A stretch of DNA of 64,000 nt, taken from positions 558,001 through 622,000 of the forward strand of contig NZ_VTPX01000001.1 in NCBI RefSeq assembly GCF_008298015.1, in the 5' to 3' direction. The stretch is from Salinicola corii (GTDB lineage: Bacteria; Pseudomonadota; Gammaproteobacteria; Pseudomonadales; Halomonadaceae). Each line of letters starts with the position of its first letter. The first letter of the stretch is position 1. A program made the position numbers and the translations under genes. Under the pieces are notes generated by a model. The model ran no database searches. It saw only the letters and a list, made by a program, of their open reading frames with translations, and was not told the DNA's origin. Shown here piece by piece: positions 53,802-61,672 of this stretch.

Positions 53802-53826
53802 AAAAAGGCCCGCCGAAGCGAGCCCT
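53802..53826 (-). terminator. Terminator closing the early leftward operon
   Basis: On the minus strand, GGGCTCGC-TTCG-GCGGGCC is followed by five T residues. It lies 73 bases after the last early gene (53899), so it separates early from late and lysis transcription. Confidence 0.85.
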
Positions 53827-53898
53827 TGAAGTTTTGGAGCTGCTAAGCGCGTAGCTCGAACAGCTTAGCGAGAAGCCTACATTTCCACCCTTATTTCG

Positions 53899-54630
53899 TC
53901 AAGCGGCTCGCGCAATAAAATTGCGCATCTCTCGGTTGGCATCGCGCGTTGCTGTCATGATTGGCTCCATGGCTTCTGATTCGAGCTGTGAAACGATGTC
54001 GCCGAGCAATGGCCACGTCTTGTCCCAGCCGTCCTGTTTCCAGTTATCCGAGATGATCCGGATACCCCAAAGCCCGTAGATCGATTGGCAGATTGCCCGG
54101 GGTTGCAGCGGCGGCCGGGATCCATCCACGTTGTCACGATCCTGCATCATCCGCGCTTTGATCAGCGCCTCGACGCGCTCTCGGCGCGCACGACGATAAC
54201 CGTTCCACGCATCCATGCCGATCGCCATCTGGTACCGGACCAGAATCGTATCCGCGACGTCGTCCAGGTACTCGTTCGCCGCGCCGGTGTCGTTGAGTGA
54301 TAGCCAGTGACCGACGGCGGCCAGTACCGGGTTCGATTCCTCGAGGCGCTTCACCGCCTGCCAGATCGGGAAAGCGTCTTCCCCATGCGCTGCGCCGGCG
54401 CCGCCTTTCCGGCTCCTGGTCTCAGACGCTGACACCTGGTCTCGGGTGTAGTTGAGCACCACTTCTTCGCCGCGGTCATTCATTGCGACGTCGGAGTATG
54501 TGTGGCGGCGGCCGCTTTTCTTGGTGTGCGCATCCGTCTGCGCCTCGAGCATGCTGACCATCGCTTGAGTGCGGATACCGGTCTCGAACGCCGCGGCCCA
54601 TGCTACGCGGGGGTTGGTGTCGATCATCAT
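53899..54630 (-). CDS. Unknown protein at the place of a late-gene regulator
   Basis: The protein has 243 residues, soluble and mostly helical, with many Trp (AFPIWQAVKRLEESNPVLAAVG, WKQDGWDKTWPLL) and a C-terminal REMRNFIARAA. I see no zinc finger or helix-turn-helix. It is the last gene before the early/late terminator, exactly where lambdoid phages carry the Q antiterminator, so a late activator is a reasonable guess from position only. It overlaps the RuvC-like gene by ATGA. Confidence 0.6.
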   Translation of the reverse strand: MMIDTNPRVAWAAAFETGIRTQAMVSMLEAQTDAHTKKSGRRHTYSDVAMNDRGEEVVLNYTRDQVSASETRSRKGGAGAAHGEDAFPIWQAVKRLEESNPVLAAVGHWLSLNDTGAANEYLDDVADTILVRYQMAIGMDAWNGYRRARRERVEALIKARMMQDRDNVDGSRPPLQPRAICQSIYGLWGIRIISDNWKQDGWDKTWPLLGDIVSQLESEAMEPIMTATRDANREMRNFIARAA

Positions 54631-55094
54631 GCTCTCTCCTTGGTCATCAGTTGGCGGCCGTACTCAGCCAGGCATACCGCATCGGCGATGCCGTCGTGTG
54701 GGGCGCGCAGCCGCCCAGGCGATAGGTCGAGGCCAGGATAGGCCCGGCGGACGAAATTGATTGCCGCGCTTTTATCCTTGGCGGTGCCGGATAGCACCGC
54801 CTTTTTCCAAGCCTGTGGCGTCACGAGCCGATAGGGCAGCCCAAGCGCGTCGCAGATCCCGATCACCAGCCCGAATCCCATGCCGAACTTGAAAGTGCTC
54901 GCCACGCCCTGGGCCGGCATCGAGTGGACCTTCTCGATGATCACCAGAGCTGGCGATTGAACGCGAAGGAGGGTGGCTAAGGCATGCCCGTCGATCTCCT
55001 TGCCTGCCAGCGGCATCGGCTGCCCGGTTACCGCGCCGCTTGGGGAGATGCTGGCAACGCCGCCTTTCTGTCCGGGATCGATCCCTACGATCAT
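54627..55094 (-). CDS. RuvC-like Holliday junction resolvase
   Basis: The protein has 155 residues from the ATG at 55094. The RNase H-fold catalytic acids are visible: Asp6 in MIVGIDPGQKGG, Glu in ALVIIEKVHSMP, and Asp in PHDGIADAVCLAEY. The length and TPQAWKKAVL match phage RuvC-like resolvases, which cut branched DNA before packaging. It is translationally coupled on both sides. Confidence 0.88.
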   Translation of the reverse strand: MIVGIDPGQKGGVASISPSGAVTGQPMPLAGKEIDGHALATLLRVQSPALVIIEKVHSMPAQGVASTFKFGMGFGLVIGICDALGLPYRLVTPQAWKKAVLSGTAKDKSAAINFVRRAYPGLDLSPGRLRAPHDGIADAVCLAEYGRQLMTKERA

Positions 55095-55528
55095 TGCGAA
55101 CCCTCCCATTTGCTCATAACGAACGTTCGCGCCTCGATCAGCGCGTCGTGGATCGGGCCGGCCGGGAACTGACGCAAGCCGTAGCCGATGATCTGTAGTA
55201 GCCAGTCCGACTGGTGCCGCTGCAACTCCGGGTCTCGATGGATATCTCCGTGGCATTCACGGCAGGCCGGCATGGCGAACGAGTCGGGCGCTGTCATGCC
55301 CATGCCGGACAAGCCCCAGCCCAAGCCGATCACGTGGTGCGCGTCGGTGGCGTCCTGTAGGCAGACGCAGCAGGGCATCGAGCGCACCCAACGCAGGTAG
55401 GCCGGCGAGCGGAAGCGGGGATCGGTCTTGCGCGGCTTTGGGCTGGCCTCACGCTTGCGCGGCGACTTCCGGCGCATCGGCTGGCGAGCGGTGAGGGCCG
55501 TTTTGCGCTTGAGGGCAGTGCGCTTCAT
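55091..55528 (-). CDS. Ref/DUF968-like HNH nuclease
   Basis: The protein has 145 residues. The Lys/Arg-rich N terminus (MKRTALKRKTALTARQPMRR) precedes a zinc-binding HNH core: MPCCVCLQDATDAHHVIG, then ACRECHGDIHRD. This architecture resembles phage Ref (RecA-dependent nuclease) and the DUF968 family. It lies among recombination genes (NinB, RuvC-like), supporting a role in phage recombination. Confidence 0.7.
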   Translation of the reverse strand: MKRTALKRKTALTARQPMRRKSPRKREASPKPRKTDPRFRSPAYLRWVRSMPCCVCLQDATDAHHVIGLGWGLSGMGMTAPDSFAMPACRECHGDIHRDPELQRHQSDWLLQIIGYGLRQFPAGPIHDALIEARTFVMSKWEGSQ

Positions 55529-55935
55529 GCGGCGCGCTCCTTTTTCCTGGCCGAATAATTCCGCACCCTTTGATTAACGCAGGTCTTACATGCCTTTCTT
55601 CCATTGGCATATATCGCAACATTGTCACCCTTCATCTCGTGCCCATGCTTGCATCGAGATTGCAAAGATGATCTCTGTCGGCTTCTGTTTTCAGAGCTGA
55701 TTAGTAATCGAAGATGCTCAGGGTTGCAGCAGGCTGGATTCCAGCATTTGTGATCGACATCGAAGCCGGCCGGGATTTCGCCGATCAGAATGATGTATGC
55801 CGCCCGATGAGCCATTGGGCTTATCTTTGGCCGAGTGAATCGACCGTAGCCATCAGGATCCCTGTAAAGCTTCCACTCCCAGCACCCAGATTGTTTCTTG
55901 TCCAAGCGCTGCATGATGAAGGTTTTGTTGTCCAT
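55525..55935 (-). CDS. Free-standing HNH endonuclease
   Basis: The protein has 136 residues. It contains the HNH core FDVDHKCWNPACCNPEHLRLL and a C-terminal zinc-ribbon-like part (CKHGHEM...CKTC). The DNA is less GC-rich than its neighbours, and the gene is wedged between ninB and the Ref-like gene, with start right after the ninB stop. This suggests a homing-type insertion. Confidence 0.82.
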   Translation of the reverse strand: MDNKTFIMQRLDKKQSGCWEWKLYRDPDGYGRFTRPKISPMAHRAAYIILIGEIPAGFDVDHKCWNPACCNPEHLRLLISSENRSRQRSSLQSRCKHGHEMKGDNVAIYANGRKACKTCVNQRVRNYSARKKERAA

Positions 55936-56400
55936 CTAAGCCGCCTCCTTGAATTCGCTGTAGGCCTTGAGCGCCGGTTCGCTCCAAGCGACCTCAAGCT
56001 CGGCACCGGTGGCGTACAGGAACTCCATGAATGCGGCGGCCTCAGCCTTTCGGAACTTGGTTGTCGATGGCCTCACGTACACCGGCGACTGCAGCACCCA
56101 GTCCCAGACCCGTTCGCCAGGCTTCGATAGAGGCGTTCCTTGCTCTTCCATTTCATGAGCGAACTGATTGACCAGCACAGCCTTTACGCCCTCGACCGAG
56201 TAACCACGGAAGCACTGGCGATGGATGTCGCCGATCATCGCGTGGTACTTCTCCTCCTGAAGGCGGGACTTGCCAGGGCGGCGAAGCACAACTTCAATCG
56301 GGCCAGCCTCGATGCCTTTGCTGATCGCCGCCGACGCGCGTGAAAGGGCGAACTGAGCGCCCTTGATGCTGTCGACTCGAATGACCACTTCCTTGGTCAT
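55936..56400 (-). CDS. ninB: Recombination protein NinB
   Basis: The protein has 154 residues from the ATG at 56400. The NinB (lambda Orf) pattern is clear: ALSRASAAISKGIEAGPIEVVLRRPG, LQEEKYHAMIGDIHRQC, and FRKAEAAAFMEFLYATGAEL. It is a recombination mediator that binds single-stranded DNA and SSB. The start overlaps the stop of the small membrane protein. Confidence 0.92.
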   Translation of the reverse strand: MTKEVVIRVDSIKGAQFALSRASAAISKGIEAGPIEVVLRRPGKSRLQEEKYHAMIGDIHRQCFRGYSVEGVKAVLVNQFAHEMEEQGTPLSKPGERVWDWVLQSPVYVRPSTTKFRKAEAAAFMEFLYATGAELEVAWSEPALKAYSEFKEAA

Positions 56401-56564
56401 ATGACACCCCACATTTGCAACAATCGCTCAGCGATCAGGTAGAGCGACCATGGTGGGAAGAAGATCGCGAATAGCGTCGACCAGAACCCGGATGCGGTTA
56501 CGGTACCGGCGACCCACGCGATCAGAACCAAGGTTCCTGCGAGTCCGTCTAGATTGATACTCAC
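56397..56564 (-). CDS. Small two-helix membrane protein (55 residues)
   Basis: It starts at a GTG overlapping the upstream stop (GTGA) and ends overlapping the ninB start (ATATGA). The sequence reads MSINLDGLAGTLVLIAWVAG, then two hydrophobic helices (TLVLIAWVAGTVTASGF and TLFAIFFPPWSLYLIAERLL). Perfect coupling to both neighbours supports it as a real gene despite its size. No function known. Confidence 0.65.
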   Translation of the reverse strand: MSINLDGLAGTLVLIAWVAGTVTASGFWSTLFAIFFPPWSLYLIAERLLQMWGVI

Positions 56565-56803
56565 GCGGCCCCCTTGGGCGAATCACCAAGCCAGTACACA
56601 TCGCCATCGCTCTCTATCGGGTAGCCGTTCCGGCGCAGCCCATCGATCGCCTGTTCAACGCCCTCGGCGCTGAAGCCGTGATAACCCTTTTTCGCCAGGA
56701 TCTCGCTGATGTCTTCCGCGCTGGCCGGACCGTTGCCGAGAACCCCGAGTGTGAGTTGCATCAGGTCGACGCGGTTGTGCTGTGGGAATGTCAGGATTGT
56801 CAT
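56561..56803 (-). CDS. Small winged-helix-like protein
   Basis: The protein has 80 residues from the ATG at 56803 (MTILTFPQHNRVDLMQLTLG). The core ASAEDISEILAKKGYHGFSAEGVEQAIDGLRRNGYPIESDGDVYWLG reads like a winged helix with a wing (DGDVYWLG). It is coupled by ATGA to the gene before it and by GTGA to the one after. A DNA-binding regulatory role is likely. Confidence 0.65.
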   Translation of the reverse strand: MTILTFPQHNRVDLMQLTLGVLGNGPASAEDISEILAKKGYHGFSAEGVEQAIDGLRRNGYPIESDGDVYWLGDSPKGAA

Positions 56804-57546
56804 GCGGCACCTCGCTGACGAGCCTGCTGCTCGGCTTGATCGATGAGTTCTTGGCGTCGCTTTTCCATGCGCTCGAAATACTCGCGTGCCTCGCGCTGCT
56901 TCTCGGCGGAATCGTCGTTCAGCAGGTTGCGCATATGCCGGATTGCTTCGCGCGAGCGCTCCTTTTCCTCTTCGGTCTGGCCAGCGTCTTCGTCGAAGCC
57001 ATGCGGCGCGGGCAGCAGGTGCTCGACCTTGGTCGCCGGCAGCAAACCCTGCTTGATGCCGTTCTGGATCGTCTCCTGGCGCCGCTCCTTGCTCTCCCCT
57101 AGGGATACTGTGTATTCCGGCTGACGCCCCTCCGCCTTGGCCTTGCCAACCTCGCGTTCGTAAGCGGCGATGAACGCCATTCGGGCACCAACCTTGTCTC
57201 CGGATTCCATGATCGGCCGGGCGACTCCCATTGCCGCGGCGGCCTCTTGCGTCCAAATGATCGTGTCCATCTCATCCATCGACTGGAGAGCAACGGACCA
57301 TGCCTCATTGGGCGAAAGGTGCTGCTGGGCACTCGGCATACGCTCAAGCACAGCTGCAAGCGTCAGGCGCCCGGTCAGCTCAGAGCGGCACCGGCCCAGC
57401 GCCTGCTCAATCTCGGCGCGCTCATAGGGTCGGAGGTCTTTGATCATCATCGTGGCAGTAGCCGGACGAATCTCGGTTCCCAGCAGCTCGGCAGTCGCAT
57501 AGACCGTCTCGAGCAAACCTTCGGCGTCTTGTCTCGTCAGTGGCAT
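56800..57546 (-). CDS. Replication-region protein at the place of a helicase loader
   Basis: The protein has 248 residues. The N-terminal part has RPATATMMIKDLRPYERAEIEQALGRC and LTLAAVLERMPSAQQHLSPNEAW, the kind of helical domain found in phage proteins after O-like initiators. The C-terminal half is a charged coiled coil (SAEKQREAREYFERMEKRRQELIDQAEQQ). There is no Walker motif. Lying directly after the O-like gene, it may recruit host helicase, as lambda P does. Confidence 0.6.
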   Translation of the reverse strand: MPLTRQDAEGLLETVYATAELLGTEIRPATATMMIKDLRPYERAEIEQALGRCRSELTGRLTLAAVLERMPSAQQHLSPNEAWSVALQSMDEMDTIIWTQEAAAAMGVARPIMESGDKVGARMAFIAAYEREVGKAKAEGRQPEYTVSLGESKERRQETIQNGIKQGLLPATKVEHLLPAPHGFDEDAGQTEEEKERSREAIRHMRNLLNDDSAEKQREAREYFERMEKRRQELIDQAEQQARQRGAA

Positions 57547-57549
57547 GGA

Positions 57550-58473
57550 TCAGTCCTCCCAGCCGGAAGCGAGTAGGTTTCGGGCTTCATCGACATTGCT
57601 CAGGTTCGTTTGGGTGCCGTCGATTTGTCGTGCCCGGGTTGCGGTCATCTGGGAGCCGGTGCGCATCTGGGTCGCCAGGGTCTCGCAGTCCTGCAGCATC
57701 AGGCCGACCGGGTGGCCTTTGCGGACATAGAATTCGTTGTTGCAGCGAAGGAAATACGCGGCGACGCCTGGAGCCAGGTCTTGGCCGACGCGGTCGACCA
57801 GCTGGGACAGTTGTCCGGCGATGCGTTGGTTCCAGATCGGCCACTCGGCGTAACGCTGCCGGTAGGTCACGGCGTAGTTCGCCCAGGGCTTGAACGTCTT
57901 GCATGTCGGATCTTTTGGGCCAGGCATGTCCGGCGGGATTGCGCAGCGAGGCTCTGCAGCAGGAACCAAGCCAGCAGACGGAGAGGGCGGCGCAGCCCCC
58001 TCGTCCCGATCTGGTTCATCGTATGGTTCAGTGGATGGTTTAAAGGACGTTTCGGGTGACACTGTGTCACCCCGTTCCTGCACAGATGTCACCCCGTTGG
58101 TGTCAGGCTGACACCCCACTCCTGTCACGTTGTCACCCCGTTCTGATCGAGGTGACACCCTGTCACCCCGTTTGGGGGTGTCATCGGTCATCGCGATGTC
58201 ATAGAGCACCGGGCGCTGATCAGGGCGCGGGATATGAGCTGCGACGATGGCCTGGTTACCCTCTTGGATAACCCCCAGCTCTAGCAGATCGGCAATTTTC
58301 CGAGTCACTGTGCGCCCGGAAAGCCCCGTGTACTCGGATAGCGTCTTGTTGGAAGGGAAGGCGTTGCGGCCGAACTTGTCGGCATGATTGGCGAGACCGA
58401 CGAGCACGAAGCGCGCGCCAGAATCGGTTACGACTGTCTGGTTCATAGCCCAGGACATGGCTTCGACGCTCAT
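57550..58473 (-). CDS. Replication initiator, lambda O-like
   Basis: The protein has 307 residues from the ATG at 58473. The N-terminal winged helix binds DNA (FGRNAFPSNKTLSEYTGLSGRTVTRKIADLLELGVI). A flexible Pro/Asp-rich middle is encoded by DNA carrying iterons, and the C-terminal domain (PIWNQRIAGQLSQLVDRVGQ, AAYFLRCNNEFYVRKGHPVG) probably contacts replication partners. The layout, with the origin inside the gene, is that of lambdoid O. Confidence 0.85.
   Translation of the reverse strand: MSVEAMSWAMNQTVVTDSGARFVLVGLANHADKFGRNAFPSNKTLSEYTGLSGRTVTRKIADLLELGVIQEGNQAIVAAHIPRPDQRPVLYDIAMTDDTPKRGDRVSPRSERGDNVTGVGCQPDTNGVTSVQERGDTVSPETSFKPSTEPYDEPDRDEGAAPPSPSAGLVPAAEPRCAIPPDMPGPKDPTCKTFKPWANYAVTYRQRYAEWPIWNQRIAGQLSQLVDRVGQDLAPGVAAYFLRCNNEFYVRKGHPVGLMLQDCETLATQMRTGSQMTATRARQIDGTQTNLSNVDEARNLLASGWED
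58065..58172. repeat. Iterons in the O-like gene, candidate replication origin
   Basis: Four exact copies of TGTCACCCCGTT start at 58065, 58087, 58131 and 58161. Partial and inverted copies (GGTGACAC, GGGGGTGTCA) lie among them, up to about 58182. Their position in the middle of the initiator gene matches the lambda ori arrangement. Confidence 0.8.
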
Positions 58474-59171
58474 GCTGCACCCTGCATATTGCGATGTGCC
58501 CACAGGCCGGCAACCCAGTTGACGCCCTTGGCGGTGAATTTGGCGGAGTTGAAAGCGTGCTCGTTCTCGGCGACGCCGGTCTTCACGACGAAGCGGCCCG
58601 CGTCGACGTGGTTCTGGTAGGGCATCCACTCGCCGCCCAAGCGGTACATGACGCGCTGGTCGCGCAGGAATTCGCGGAACTCGCGCTCATTGGCGTTGAG
58701 AAGCTTGGCGACCTGACGGAATCCCTTATTGCCAGAGTCGGAAGAAACGTAGCGCTCAACGAACTCGACAGCGGGACGAGCGGCTTCGGCTTGAGCCAGA
58801 GCGAGCTGTTCGGATTCTTTGGCGTCCGCCCAGGCGCGGGCAGCGGCTACAGGGTCGGCAAAATTGGGGAGGGCGCCACCATCGTTTTGGGCCTCAAGCT
58901 CCTGCCATCGGTCGACGAGCCGGGCGGTGAACTCGGGGCAGAGCTGGGCGACGACGATAGTGCTGTCGCGCTTTCCAGTCGCACCCGAGAACACGTAAAC
59001 AGTGACCGGGCGGCCAGCGGTAGGCTTTTCCTCAAAATGAGGAGAAGCAATAACCATGCGATCTGCCAGCGTTTCGATGGTTCGCTTTACGTTGTCGTGC
59101 CGCTTCTCGACAAGCTCGGCAATTTCGAGACTGGTCATTGTTGGCTGGACATTCGATGTGAGCTGATTCAT
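58470..59171 (-). CDS. Rha-type antirepressor/regulator
   Basis: The protein has 233 residues. The N-terminal Rha domain is MTSLEIAELVEKRHDNVKRTIE, with FSGATGKRDSTIVVAQLCPEFTARLVDRWQELE. The C-terminal part is a KilA-C/ANT-like domain (GFRQVAKLLNANEREFREFLRDQRVMYRLGGEWMPYQNHVDAGRF). Such proteins counter phage repressors or interfere with host regulation. It is coupled by ATGA to the O-like gene. Confidence 0.88.
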   Translation of the reverse strand: MNQLTSNVQPTMTSLEIAELVEKRHDNVKRTIETLADRMVIASPHFEEKPTAGRPVTVYVFSGATGKRDSTIVVAQLCPEFTARLVDRWQELEAQNDGGALPNFADPVAAARAWADAKESEQLALAQAEAARPAVEFVERYVSSDSGNKGFRQVAKLLNANEREFREFLRDQRVMYRLGGEWMPYQNHVDAGRFVVKTGVAENEHAFNSAKFTAKGVNWVAGLWAHRNMQGAA

Positions 59172-59192
59172 AGTTACCTCACTGGTTGTATG

Positions 59193-59231
59193 AAAGCCCC
59201 GGGGTTGGTTGGTCGCCGCCCGGGGCTTTTT
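59193..59231. terminator. Strong GC hairpin between rha-like gene and 59234 gene
   Basis: AAAGCCCCGGG pairs with CCCGGGGCTTT, with a 15-base loop. A five-T run follows on the plus strand and only three T residues on the minus strand, so it may act in both directions, better against plus-strand transcripts. For the early leftward operon it would be a tR1-like attenuation point. Confidence 0.7.
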
Positions 59232-59233
59232 CG

Positions 59234-59845
59234 TTACTGGTTGACCGACCTCAGGGCCGGCCTTGCTCCCATCACGCGCTCTTGAATCAAGGCGCGCATG
59301 CTCATCAGTGCCGCGACGGCATCGTCGATATCCGTCAGCGCCTGTTCGCCGTATTGGCGGTCTCTCTCGTCCAGCACACCGTCCTGCAGCATCTCGCTCA
59401 CCACGCCCATGACATCGCCGGTTTCGCGTCCAACGGAGCCGAGTGCGGCGAATGCACAGGCTGGGGCGTCACCAAGGGCAGGGCGTCGCACGCCCATGAA
59501 GCCGTGACGCCGGGCCAACTGGACACGCGTATCTGTGTCGCCGTGCTCCTCGAGCGCTGTGACGAAGGGCTCCTCCAGCCACGCGGGCAGCTCGGTGCCG
59601 CCATCAACCCAGCGCTCGCAGCGCTTGCGCCAACTCTCAATGGTTCGCATCGACTCTGCATTCAGGCCGCCCAGCGAAGACAGGTTCGGCATCTTGTCGG
59701 ACTTGGCGGGCGCCATGGCGTGGACAAGCGCGTTGAGCGTGAAGGCGAACGATTCGAGCGATACCCCACGCTGCTCGCGTAGCTGGCCAAAGCCATCCCG
59801 GAGCAGGGCGTCACGGCTGGGGTGTCGGTTGTCAGACATGGGCAT
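59234..59845 (-). CDS. Early phage protein, unknown
   Basis: The protein has 203 residues (start at 59845, or 59839 for MSDNRHP). The N-terminal region REQRGVSLESFAFTLNALVH and WRKRCERWVDGGTELPAWLEEPFVTALEEHG suggests a CII-like or Cro-adjacent regulator, but no clear helix-turn-helix is visible. The C-terminal half is helical (ALTDIDDAVAALMSMRALIQER). It is the second gene after the rightward-type promoter, the usual place of a CII-type activator. Confidence 0.55.
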   Translation of the reverse strand: MPMSDNRHPSRDALLRDGFGQLREQRGVSLESFAFTLNALVHAMAPAKSDKMPNLSSLGGLNAESMRTIESWRKRCERWVDGGTELPAWLEEPFVTALEEHGDTDTRVQLARRHGFMGVRRPALGDAPACAFAALGSVGRETGDVMGVVSEMLQDGVLDERDRQYGEQALTDIDDAVAALMSMRALIQERVMGARPALRSVNQ

Positions 59846-59877
59846 GGTGTCGACCTTTGGGTAGTCTGGTTTCGTGG

Positions 59878-60114
59878 TTAGGCGGCGGGCTGCAGGTCGG
59901 CATACAGATCCGGGCGCAGCATTCGCCGGGAAACCTCGCCATCCGTAGCAATCTCGATGCTCTTGGCCATGGCCGCGCCAGGAGTGCGTCCACAGGCCAA
60001 AACTTGCCGCAGGTAGGCCGTAGTGGTTTCGGCCTTGGCCGCCACTACGTCGCGCTTTTCGGGCGACATGGATTGCCAGTACTGCTTAAGGGATTCGTTC
60101 ATTGATTCAGGCAT
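59878..60114 (-). CDS. Cro-like repressor
   Basis: The protein has 78 residues from the ATG at 60114, with GGAGGT at a spacing of 8. SLKQYWQSMSPEKRDVVAAKAETTTAYLRQVLACGRTPGAAMAKSIEIAT is a YdaS/Cro-type helix-turn-helix. It is read divergently from the CI gene, across three operators. Its ribosome site lies next to the outermost operator, so it probably controls itself as well as CI. Confidence 0.82.
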   Translation of the reverse strand: MPESMNESLKQYWQSMSPEKRDVVAAKAETTTAYLRQVLACGRTPGAAMAKSIEIATDGEVSRRMLRPDLYADLQPAA

Positions 60115-60120
60115 CGATAG

Positions 60121-60185
60121 GTACCTCCGGGGTACATTGTCATCCACTCCAAATGTACCGTCAAGGTTCTGTACCTAATAAGTAC
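60121..60185. promoter_or_regulatory. Immunity region: three operators and the cro promoter
   Basis: Three 15-bp dyads are present: GTACCTCCGGGGTAC (60121-60135), GTACCGTCAAGGTTC (60155-60169) and GTACCTAATAAGTAC (60171-60185). On the minus strand a promoter reads TTGACG (60159-60164), a 17-base spacer and GACAAT (60136-60141), pointing at cro. The middle operator covers its -35, so CI binding would block it. The promoter for cI on the other strand is not obvious. Confidence 0.8.
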
Positions 60186-60206
60186 AAGTGGGCTCAAATA
60201 GAGCTC

Positions 60207-60899
60207 ATGAAAGAGATCTCAGAAATTCGCCTTGAGAACGCCAGAACGTTAGCTGATCAAGTTGGCGGCACTGGTAGTTTTGCCTCGCGCATCGACCGTG
60301 AGCCGACCCAGGCATCGCGATTCATGGGCAGAAACCCGACCAAGAACATCGGGGACCGGCTGGCCAGGCACATTGAGGAATGCTTCGATAAGCCGAAAGG
60401 CTGGCTAGACACCGATCATTCCGGCCGCGGCGACTCGAACGTTGCTCATCACCCTGCGCAGTTTGAGTCGAATGTTGCTCCCGCGCCGCGCATGGATGGG
60501 TATGTGCCGGTCATCTCGTGGGTACAGGCGGGGGCGTGGACTGAGGTCTGTAACGTCGAGGCTGTCAGTGACGAGATGGTGCCGCGGCCGCCGGGGTGCT
60601 CCGACCGGACTTTCGCGCTGCGCGTGAAAGGGCAGTCGATGGCCCCGCGCTACGAGCCCAACCTGATAATCTACGTCGACCCCGAGGTGGTTCCTTTCGA
60701 CGGGGATGACGTGGTGGCGGTGCTGACGGAATCGAATGAGGCGACTTTCAAGCAGTATGTAGAGGAGCCGGGCGGTGGCAAGATGCTGAAGGCCCGGAAC
60801 CCCAGCTGGCCGGAGCAGTGGGTCAAGATCAACGGCAACTGCCAGATCATCGGAGTTGTGGTCGCCACCATGTGGATGCGGACGCCGAAGACTGGCTGA
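60207..60899 (+). CDS. CI-type phage repressor with S24 autoprotease domain
   Basis: The protein has 230 residues from the ATG at 60207; longer in-frame starts (60153, 60102) would overlap the operators. The N-terminal ~65 residues are a helix-turn-helix (NARTLADQVGGTGSFASRIDREPTQASRFMG). The LexA-like part has the cleavage pair Ala108-Gly109 (QAGAW), Ser144 in KGQSMAP and Lys182 in ATFKQY, so RecA-stimulated self-cleavage and SOS induction are expected. It maintains lysogeny by binding the dyads upstream and at 62.0 kb. Confidence 0.93.
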   Translation: MKEISEIRLENARTLADQVGGTGSFASRIDREPTQASRFMGRNPTKNIGDRLARHIEECFDKPKGWLDTDHSGRGDSNVAHHPAQFESNVAPAPRMDGYVPVISWVQAGAWTEVCNVEAVSDEMVPRPPGCSDRTFALRVKGQSMAPRYEPNLIIYVDPEVVPFDGDDVVAVLTESNEATFKQYVEEPGGGKMLKARNPSWPEQWVKINGNCQIIGVVVATMWMRTPKTG

Positions 60900-60945
60900 T
60901 CGTCGGCCACGTCGTGTGGCGCGGCGGGGCGGTGTAAGGAAGAGT

Positions 60946-61668
60946 ATGAACAACCTATCAGATGAGGTGATCTCAGCACTAGCAGTTGATTTTGCTAAGA
61001 AAAACAAGAAGAAGATAGCGCGACGTATAACCGACAAGAAGATCTTCCCTCGGGAAAAGAAGCCAGCCTCAGTATTCATGGCTGGATCCCCGGGAGCTGG
61101 TAAGACTGAGGCATCCCTTGAGTTGCTACAGTCCTTCCATAACGAAGGGGGCAGAGTTCTGCGAATTGACCCCGACGAGCTGCGCCATGAATTTGAGTGG
61201 TATACAGGAGATAACTCGTGGCTGTTTCAGTATGCAGTATCTATTCTGGTGTCCAAGGTTCATGACTTCGCGCTCGAACAGAGCCAAAGCTTCATACTTG
61301 ACGGCACGCTATCCAGCCTCAATATTGCTATGGAGAATGTAGAACGATCCCTGGGTAGAGGTCGTTTCGTGCAGATCCTGTACGTCTACCAGGACCCGTA
61401 TCTAGCTTGGGATTTTGTTCTGCGCCGAGAGGCAGATGAAGGTCGGAACATTCGGATGGAAACCTTTGTAGAACAGTATTTTGAATCCCGAAGGGTTGTG
61501 CATGAGATTAAGCGAAAGCACGGCAAATCCGTGCATGTAGATCTCATCGTCAAGAACAATGACTGTTCGGTGAGGTCCTACAAAGCAGGCGTGGATCGTA
61601 TTGACACCCACCTCCCTGAGAAATACACTGCCGAGTCCCTGCTACAGGGACTCCCTAGCCGTAGGTGA
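60946..61668 (+). CDS. Zeta-toxin family kinase
   Basis: The protein has 240 residues from the ATG at 60946, with AAGGAAG upstream. The P-loop is FMAGSPGAGKTEAS with Lys53, and the following RIDPDELRHEF carries the catalytic Asp region. SFILDGTLSSLNIA and YVYQDPYLAWDFVLRRE match the zeta/PezT kinase fold, which phosphorylates UDP-N-acetylglucosamine or other nucleotide-linked substrates. The DNA is less GC-rich than the repressor gene. It is transcribed with cI in the lysogen, so it may protect against other phages or stabilise the prophage. Confidence 0.82.
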   Translation: MNNLSDEVISALAVDFAKKNKKKIARRITDKKIFPREKKPASVFMAGSPGAGKTEASLELLQSFHNEGGRVLRIDPDELRHEFEWYTGDNSWLFQYAVSILVSKVHDFALEQSQSFILDGTLSSLNIAMENVERSLGRGRFVQILYVYQDPYLAWDFVLRREADEGRNIRMETFVEQYFESRRVVHEIKRKHGKSVHVDLIVKNNDCSVRSYKAGVDRIDTHLPEKYTAESLLQGLPSRR

Positions 61669-61672
61669 AAAA

